A DNA stretch of 64,000 nt from Senimuribacter sp049852125 (GTDB lineage: Bacteria; Bacillota; Clostridia; Peptostreptococcales; Anaerovoracaceae), in the NCBI RefSeq assembly GCF_049852125.1, contig NZ_CP187532.1, positions 2,356,001-2,420,000 of the forward strand, in the 5' to 3' direction. Every line of letters starts with the position of its first letter. Positions within the stretch are counted from its first letter, which is position 1. Below are positions 59,160-64,000 of this stretch, in pieces. Both the position numbers and the translations under genes were made by a program. The notes below the pieces were generated by a model. It saw nothing but the letters and a program-made list of their open reading frames with translations. It was not told the origin of the DNA and did not search any database.

Positions 59160-60206
59160 TTACGCATAAAGCTCCGCGAACAATTTCATAATCCTTTCAT
59201 CTTCTCTCAGCACCTGAAGCGCCGCATTAGCATGTCCTTTTGTGTAACCGTTTCCAACAATCATAGTAACATCCTTGCCTACGCCCTCAGCGCCAAGCGC
59301 AGCCTTCGTGAAAGAAGTCGCCATAGAGAAAAAGTATACCAGACCGTCGTCTTTACACGCAAGAATAGAAGACATCTCCGTATTCGGAATGTTTACAACA
59401 TTGATAACAACATCCGCCAACTCTCCGTCTGTCGCTTCCATAATTTCATCATACATTTCGATGGCGTTAGTGGCATTAACAACCAAATATTCATCTGCAC
59501 ATTTTACAGACATGGCTCTGTTAAGAGATTTCTTGAATCCATCAACACAGATAACCTTTCCGTTTACGCCAACTTGCTTCTTCGCCTGCCAGCAGCATAA
59601 AATCCCAGACTTTCCGCCGCCTCCCATAACAACGACCGTATCGCCAGGTTTGCAGATCTTGGCAGTCTGCGCAGGCGCTCCCGCAACGTCGAGAACAGAC
59701 AGAGCCAATTCCTTTGGCATATCCTTCGGCAAAATGCCATAAAGTCCGGATTGGAATAAAATTGCCTGCCCCTTTATATCTACCTGATCAATCTCAGGCC
59801 GTACTTCTTTGATTTCCTCAATCTTCAGAGGTGTCAGAGAAAGAGATACTAATGTCGCAATTTTATCACCCACTCTTAAATCACCTTCATAATTCGGTCC
59901 AATTTCCTTCACCTTACCGATCAGCATGCCTCCGGATCCCGTCCAAGGATTCTTATGCTTGCCTGTCGTCTCTACAATGTTCATGATAATTTTCTTAATT
60001 TCTTCAACGTCGCCCTCCGCTCTCTTTTCAATTTCCGTAAAAGAAGCGGAATCTATATTCAGCGTATGAACATCGATCAGCACCTCATTATCATAAATTT
60101 CCATCGTGTTATCAATCACATCAGCAGGCTGCGGCAGCGCTCCCTTTGGACTGATAACTCTGTGCGTACCGTAAAGGTCACCTTTTTTATAGATCTTGTT
60201 TTCCAT
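59160..60206 (-). CDS. kdd: 3,5-diaminohexanoate dehydrogenase, copy 2
   Basis: 348 residues, a close paralogue of the copy 215 bases downstream, with the same YGTHRVISPKGALPQPA start, GKHKNPWTGSGGMLIG block, VVMGGGGKSGILCC nucleotide loop and FTKAALGAEGVGKD end. All motifs needed for activity appear intact, so both copies look functional. The start is ATG at 60206 after AAAGGAG; the frame runs upstream to 60260 through the promoter. Preceded by a clear sigma-54 promoter and paired dyads, so it should be induced through the Kdd-like regulator encoded just upstream. Confidence 0.95.
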   Translation of the reverse strand: MENKIYKKGDLYGTHRVISPKGALPQPADVIDNTMEIYDNEVLIDVHTLNIDSASFTEIEKRAEGDVEEIKKIIMNIVETTGKHKNPWTGSGGMLIGKVKEIGPNYEGDLRVGDKIATLVSLSLTPLKIEEIKEVRPEIDQVDIKGQAILFQSGLYGILPKDMPKELALSVLDVAGAPAQTAKICKPGDTVVVMGGGGKSGILCCWQAKKQVGVNGKVICVDGFKKSLNRAMSVKCADEYLVVNATNAIEMYDEIMEATDGELADVVINVVNIPNTEMSSILACKDDGLVYFFSMATSFTKAALGAEGVGKDVTMIVGNGYTKGHANAALQVLREDERIMKLFAELYA

Positions 60207-60255
60207 ATATATTACTCCTTTTTTATTATTATATCCGTGCGTCTCATTTCGTAAA

Positions 60256-60271
60256 AGCAAAATTCATGCCA
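60256..60271 (-). promoter_or_regulatory. Sigma-54 promoter of kdd2
   Basis: Minus strand TGGCAT-GAATT-TTGCT: GG (60270-60269) and GC (60258-60257) are separated by exactly 10 bases. About 50 bases before the kdd2 start, with paired regulator-type dyads 70-115 bases upstream. Confidence 0.85.
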
Positions 60272-60275
60272 AAAT

Positions 60276-60301
60276 TAAAAACCCACTGTTTCCAATGGGT
60301 T
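60276..60301 (-). terminator. Terminator of the sigma-54 regulator gene
   Basis: AACCCA (60280-60285) pairs with TGGGTT (60296-60301), loop about 10 bases, followed by TTTTTAA on the minus strand. It insulates kdd2 from the regulator transcript. Confidence 0.7.
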
Positions 60302-60334
60302 TATCCTTTTCTCGTGATGAAATGCAGATATGAT

Positions 60335-60383
60335 CGAACCGTTTCCAGCTCGATCACTTTCGATACGATTCACTTTGTGTTCA
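60335..60383. promoter_or_regulatory. Two regulator-type dyads upstream of the kdd2 sigma-54 promoter
   Basis: CGAAC-CGTTTCCA-GCTCG (60335-60352, inside a larger TGATCGA-N12-TCGATCA repeat) and the weaker CGATT-CACTTTGT-GTTCA (60366-60383). Centres 31 bases apart, as in the kdd1 pair. Position fits an enhancer (UAS) for a sigma-54 activator. Confidence 0.65.
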
Positions 60384-60388
60384 CCTTC

Positions 60389-62461
60389 CTACAGTTCATA
60401 CTTTTTCTTCTTTCTTACAAGCTGCGTCTGGCTGATCCCGAGAGCTCTCGCAACCTTTCGCGTAGATCCGAAATTTTCGCAGGCATGCTTGATGATATTC
60501 TTCTCAAAATTCTCTACCATTTTTTCCATATCCATATACTGACCCGTTTCTTCTGACACAGGCAGGCTAAATTCTGTTCCTTCGAAAACTTCAGCATGCA
60601 GTTCCCGCATTACATCAAGCAGCGAAATTTGCTCACCCTTGGCGGAAATCATCAAACGCTGCACCACATTCTCCAATTCCCTGATGTTGCCCGGCCACTC
60701 GCATTGCTTTAAATACTCTATAGCGTCTTCATCAATCTGACGCTGAATTTCAAACTTATCACTATACTTTTTCAGAAAATGACGTACCAATGCCGGAATA
60801 TCGCCAGTCCGTTCCCTCAGAGACGGTACTCTGATCCTTACTACGTTAAGCCGGTAATACAAATCGCGCCGGAACACCTGTTCCTCAATAAATTCCTCAA
60901 GGTCACGATTTGTCGCAGATAGAATGCGTACATTGGTCTTAATCGGCGTCGTACCTCCTACACGGAAAAACTCCCCATCCTGAATAACGCGCAGCAGCTT
61001 TGCTTGCATATCAGCCTGCAGTTCGCCGATCTCGTCCAGAAAGATAACGCCGTTATCAGCCAGTTCAAAATATCCCTTCTTTCCTGTCGCGTTAGCTCCT
61101 GTGAACGCACCCTTTTCATATCCAAAAAATTCCGATTCAATCAGTGTTGGAGAAATTGACGCACAATTCACCTTTATAAAAGGCTGCATTTTTCGACTGC
61201 TGTTTTTATAAATAATGTTGGCAACCTTTTCCTTGCCGACGCCGGTATCTCCGGTAATCATCACATTGCAGTCATACTTCGCCACCGTGAGAATCTCATT
61301 AAGCACCGACGCCATCGCCCTGCTTTCACAAACAAAATCCTCCAGCATGGTTTGCCGTTGACCCGAAACCTCCATAAGGCGTGTCTGGCGGTTGATTGGA
61401 TAAGACGGATCATCATCCATAGAGAGATTCGTTTCTACCGCTCCCTCAATGTATGGAACCAGGTCCTTTACGATTTCGATATCAAATTCATCATACGCCT
61501 CCAAATATCCGTCAGCGCAACGGATATCCAGTTGTCTCGAAATAGATTCCGTAATATACAGCGCAATATTATAATTGTTGATCAAATTAGCAAATACCAC
61601 CGTGCCGCCGCTTTTTGTCGCCAATATATTGATCGTTTCCGCCCCCGGAATATCAGCGCAATTAACCGACAAATCAAAAAGCGCATCCGCTTTCAGATCT
61701 TCCAGACATTCCATCGGCTTAAGAATATCCACATAGTGCACCTCTGTAAAAACACGGCTGATCAGTTCGTCTATAGACCTCCCCTTCAAAACCATATCCG
61801 TCTTTCTATCCAGCAGGCAAACTACCTCCGCATCCTCTCGAGCAACCTTTCGAATCGCATAGCCAAACAAAAGGTTAGAAAGCAAATTGTTGCCTACAAC
61901 CAGAAACTTCCGCTTTCCCACCGCAGTATTGCTGATCCTGTACAACGTGCCCGACTCATCAAAAGCAAAAAGCAATAAGTTGATTGGAATCCCCTCCGGA
62001 CGTCTGACCAGCGGCACTTCATTATACAGCACAGCGTAGCCTTCTATCTCAACCTGTCCAAAAGCCCTGTCGATAGATAATATTTTATCTATATAAATAG
62101 GAACTGACGCCAGCGAAGCATTGCACAGCACTTCATCACCGGGCACAAATCCTTTCTTGTTTTCATATTCAGAGCCAATCTCCGCTACCACTCCATAGAA
62201 TAATCCTCCCGTATCGGTGACAGGATTATGCAGTTTTCCCCTCCGGATAACGATATCCATGATCTTTTGACGGATTCGCTTCTCATTATTATTAGCCTCC
62301 AGGCAAATCTGCTTAAAGCTGGTCCCCTCAATATGTATCCTGCGGATATCCACTCGTATTTCCTCCGCCGCAATAGTACGGCTGTTATCCAGCCTCCATG
62401 CGGAGGTCGGCAGCACATGCTGCGGCTCCAGCACACGATTCGTTCCATAATTTTGGGTCAT
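60389..62461 (-). CDS. Sigma-54 activator with a Kdd-like sensor domain
   Basis: About 690 residues. Residues 5-340 are homologous along their length to Kdd: YGTNRVLEPQHVLP matches YGTHRVISPKGVLP, GKLHNPVTDTGGLFYG matches GKHKNPWTGSGGMLIG, and VPGDEVLCNASLASVPIYI matches the next block. The nucleotide loop GGGGKSG of the enzymes is replaced by GNNLLSN (190-196), so it is probably not a dehydrogenase. The AAA+ domain follows: Walker A GDTGVGKE (404-411), GAFTGA (451-456), Walker B IFLDEIGE (~473-480), arginine-finger LFRRDLYYRLN-type block. A Fis/TyrR-like helix-turn-helix ends the protein (GSTRKVARALGISQTQLVRK). Start ATG 62461 after AAAGGAG; the frame reaches 62548 but crosses the promoter. 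Likely senses a lysine-pathway intermediate and activates kal and kdd2. Confidence 0.93.
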   Translation of the reverse strand: MTQNYGTNRVLEPQHVLPTSAWRLDNSRTIAAEEIRVDIRRIHIEGTSFKQICLEANNNEKRIRQKIMDIVIRRGKLHNPVTDTGGLFYGVVAEIGSEYENKKGFVPGDEVLCNASLASVPIYIDKILSIDRAFGQVEIEGYAVLYNEVPLVRRPEGIPINLLLFAFDESGTLYRISNTAVGKRKFLVVGNNLLSNLLFGYAIRKVAREDAEVVCLLDRKTDMVLKGRSIDELISRVFTEVHYVDILKPMECLEDLKADALFDLSVNCADIPGAETINILATKSGGTVVFANLINNYNIALYITESISRQLDIRCADGYLEAYDEFDIEIVKDLVPYIEGAVETNLSMDDDPSYPINRQTRLMEVSGQRQTMLEDFVCESRAMASVLNEILTVAKYDCNVMITGDTGVGKEKVANIIYKNSSRKMQPFIKVNCASISPTLIESEFFGYEKGAFTGANATGKKGYFELADNGVIFLDEIGELQADMQAKLLRVIQDGEFFRVGGTTPIKTNVRILSATNRDLEEFIEEQVFRRDLYYRLNVVRIRVPSLRERTGDIPALVRHFLKKYSDKFEIQRQIDEDAIEYLKQCEWPGNIRELENVVQRLMISAKGEQISLLDVMRELHAEVFEGTEFSLPVSEETGQYMDMEKMVENFEKNIIKHACENFGSTRKVARALGISQTQLVRKKKKYEL

Positions 62462-62484
62462 TTTTAATTCGCTCCTTTTTTCAG

Positions 62485-62502
62485 TGAACTCTTTTCGGTT
62501 CA
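62485..62502. promoter_or_regulatory. Regulator-type dyad between the regulator gene and kal
   Basis: TGAAC-TCTTTTCG-GTTCA, a perfect match to the YGAAC-N8-GTTCR pattern. It is about 40 bases upstream of the kal sigma-54 -24 element and just downstream of the regulator's own -10 box, so bound protein could activate kal and repress itself. Confidence 0.7.
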
Positions 62503-62519
62503 ATTGCTGTGTAATTTCA

Positions 62520-62548
62520 ATAATACCCCATTGGCACACAATTTGCAA
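62520..62548 (-). promoter_or_regulatory. SigmaA-type promoter of the regulator gene
   Basis: Minus strand TTGCAA (62543-62548), a 17-base spacer and TATTAT (62520-62525). It overlaps the divergent sigma-54 promoter of kal. Confidence 0.55.
62532..62547 (+). promoter_or_regulatory. Sigma-54 promoter of kal
   Basis: TGGCAC-ACAAT-TTGCA, a consensus -24/-12 element with GG (62533-62534) and GC (62545-62546) 10 bases apart. Predicted start near 62558; ATG of kal at 62624. Confidence 0.92.
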
Positions 62549-62623
62549 TTGTTATTTATGTTTTTCCGATATATAATTGGAGTATAGAAATCGTTTTTAA
62601 GTTTAACAAAGGAGAATGAAACA

Positions 62624-63016
62624 ATGGAAGAGAAAATTACATCATTGATCAGAGTCAGAATGTCTGCAAAGGACGCTCACTACGGCGGAGAATTAGTTGA
62701 CGGCGCGCACATGGTTCACCTGTTTGGCGACGTAGCTACTGAGCTGCTGATCAAATTAGACGGAGACGAAGGTCTGTTCTGCGCTTATGACAACGTAGAA
62801 TTCCTTGCTCCTACTTACGCTGGCGACTACATCGAAGCTTACGGTGAAATCACCAAGATCGGAAACACTTCCAGACAGATGAAATTTGAAGCAAGAAAGG
62901 TTATCGTATCCAGAAAAGACATCAACGCTTCCGCAGCTGATTTCCTGGAAGAACCAATCGTAGTAGCAAGAGCTACAGGTACTTGCGTAACACCAAAAGA
63001 CTTCAAGAGAAAATAG
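62624..63016 (+). CDS. kal: 3-aminobutyryl-CoA ammonia-lyase
   Basis: 130-residue hotdog-fold enzyme that removes ammonia from L-3-aminobutyryl-CoA to give crotonyl-CoA in lysine fermentation. Family features: VRMSAKDAHYGGELVDGAHMVHLFGDVATEL at the N-terminus (split around residues 11-41), with the putative active-site His and Asp residues, then AYDNVEFLAPTYAGDYIEAYG. Full length. ATG after AAAGGAG. Divergent from the sigma-54 regulator, and the only pathway gene on the plus strand. An IS256-like element begins about 20 bases after its stop, so any genes once co-transcribed with it (such as kce) may have been displaced. Confidence 0.96.
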   Translation: MEEKITSLIRVRMSAKDAHYGGELVDGAHMVHLFGDVATELLIKLDGDEGLFCAYDNVEFLAPTYAGDYIEAYGEITKIGNTSRQMKFEARKVIVSRKDINASAADFLEEPIVVARATGTCVTPKDFKRK

Positions 63017-63033
63017 TTTTTTCAGTTCAAAAG

Positions 63034-64000
63034 GAGACTGTGAAAAAAAGTCTGTAAATAGGTAAAAGAAAAAGGCCTTCTATGGTAAAATCAAATTATC
63101 ATAGGAGGCTTTTTAAAATGGCAAAGAAAAAGGAAGTATACAAGGTAAAACCACTGACAGAAGGAAAAAAGAACATCATTGCAGCATTACTGGAAGAATA
63201 CGACATCGAAACAGCAGATGATATTCAGGAGGCCTTAAAAGACCTATTAGGTGGCACCATCAAATCCATGATGGAAGCTGAAATGGATGAACATCTCGGC
63301 TACGGTAACTATGAACGCAGTGACAGCGATAATTACCGCAATGGTACAAAATCTAAAAAAGTACGCAGTAACTATGGAGAGTTTGAAATCAGTGTACCAC
63401 AAGACAGGAACAGTACGTTCGAACCACAGGTAGTAAAAAAGCGTCAAAAGGATATCTCTGAGATTGATCAGAAAATCATCAGCATGTATGCAAGAGGGCT
63501 TACCACAAGACAAATCTCAGAACAGATTGAAGAAATCTATGGATTCGAATGTAGTGAAGGTTTTATCTCTGATGTAACAGATAAGATTCTGCAGGAAATT
63601 GATGACTGGCAGAAACGCCCTCTAGACGAAATCTACCCAATCATTTTCATTGATGCGGTACATTTTTCAGTCAGGGAAGATAATCAGATTAGAAAACTGG
63701 CAGCTTATGTAATTTTAGGATATACTCTGGACGGGATGAAAGATGTCATTCATCTTGAAATTGGAGAGAATGAGAGCAGCAAATACTGGCTAGGTGTACT
63801 AAACAGCCTAAAAAATCGAGGAGTCAAGGATATCATGGTCATCTGTGCAGATGGACTTAGCGGGATCAAAGAAGCAATTCAAGCAGCCTATCCGGATACG
63901 GAGTATCAAAGATGCATTGTACACCAAATACGCAATACGCTGAAATATGTGTCCTACAAAGATATGAAAGCTTTTGCCGGAGATTTGAAATCAATCTATC
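63034..64000 (+). mobile_element. IS256-family insertion sequence, left part (cut by window edge)
   Basis: The apparent left end begins near GAGACTGTG at 63034, about 85 bases before the transposase start; an internal AGACT/AGTCT dyad lies at the tip. The right end is outside the window, so inverted repeats and target duplication cannot be confirmed. Confidence 0.75.
63118..64000 (+). CDS. IS256-family transposase, N-terminal part
   Basis: About 294 residues are visible to the window edge, continuing beyond it; the family is near 400. It is a DDE transposase: the first catalytic Asp is in IIFIDAVHFSV (about residue 180) and the second in VICADGLSGI (about residue 243), followed by the CIVHQIRNTLKYV block; the third acidic residue lies outside the window. 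The N-terminal part has ALKDLLGGTIKSMMEAEMDEHLGY, typical of IS256 proteins. ATG at 63118 after AGGAGG. The open frame has no lesions in the visible part. Confidence 0.95.
   Translation, partial: MAKKKEVYKVKPLTEGKKNIIAALLEEYDIETADDIQEALKDLLGGTIKSMMEAEMDEHLGYGNYERSDSDNYRNGTKSKKVRSNYGEFEISVPQDRNSTFEPQVVKKRQKDISEIDQKIISMYARGLTTRQISEQIEEIYGFECSEGFISDVTDKILQEIDDWQKRPLDEIYPIIFIDAVHFSVREDNQIRKLAAYVILGYTLDGMKDVIHLEIGENESSKYWLGVLNSLKNRGVKDIMVICADGLSGIKEAIQAAYPDTEYQRCIVHQIRNTLKYVSYKDMKAFAGDLKSIY

Overview
The window looks like the chromosome of an anaerobic, amino-acid-fermenting Clostridia member (Bacillota, possibly near the Anaerovoracaceae / old Clostridiales Family XIII). The grounds are AGGAGG-type ribosome sites, TTGACA/TATAAT promoters, short rho-independent terminators, rubredoxin, two [FeFe]-hydrogenase operons, spore-associated genes (cwlD, spmA/spmB) and a near-complete lysine fermentation locus. 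The assignment is inference; no rRNA or other marker gene is present. Most genes lie on the minus strand.

Layout. 1-3.2 kb: the 5' part of iorA, a GntR regulator and a YkvI-type permease. 3.3-11.9 kb: two adjacent, separately promoted hydABC operons for NADH/ferredoxin-linked [FeFe]-hydrogenases whose H-cluster motifs differ. 12-24 kb: glutaminase, B3/4-domain protein, rubredoxin, amidohydrolase, spmA-spmB-LD-carboxypeptidase, two small membrane proteins behind a dyad-overlapped promoter, an M19 dipeptidase, a ferredoxin-tailed aldo/keto reductase and a FeoA-FeoB fusion behind a large palindromic operator. 24-37.7 kb: SUFU-domain protein, rarA, SDR, a 4 x 52 bp tandem repeat, a PD-(D/E)XK-like protein, gap, SGNH hydrolase, lipoprotein, mutY, a minimal Suf-like pair (SmsB/SmsC), amidohydrolase and an ECF S component. 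37.8-40 kb: a small integrated element or remnant carrying a RhuM gene, flanked by a duplication of the 3' end of rlmD/rumA. 40-49.7 kb: rlmD, a DEAD-box helicase, a PepSY protein, metK with a SAM-I riboswitch, DUF4317, a convergent intergenic region dense in DnaA-box-like sites and palindromes, cwlD, AlaX-type editing protein and an EamA transporter.

49.8-63 kb: lysine fermentation. kamA makes beta-lysine; kamD/kamE with the helpers kamB/kamC make 3,5-diaminohexanoate; two Kdd paralogues oxidise it; Kal deaminates 3-aminobutyryl-CoA; AtoD/AtoA transfers CoA. The cleavage enzyme Kce is not in the window. Between kdd2 and kal lies a sigma-54 activator whose N-terminal ~340 residues are a Kdd-like domain with a degenerate nucleotide-binding motif, so an enzyme of the pathway seems to have become its sensor. 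I find matching sigma-54 promoters at kal and kdd2, and a recurring dyad (YGAAC-N8-GTTCR) upstream of kal, kdd2 and kdd1. Together these suggest a substrate-sensing, autoregulated circuit. The window ends inside an IS256-family transposase just downstream of kal.

No tRNA, rRNA or CRISPR array was recognised.
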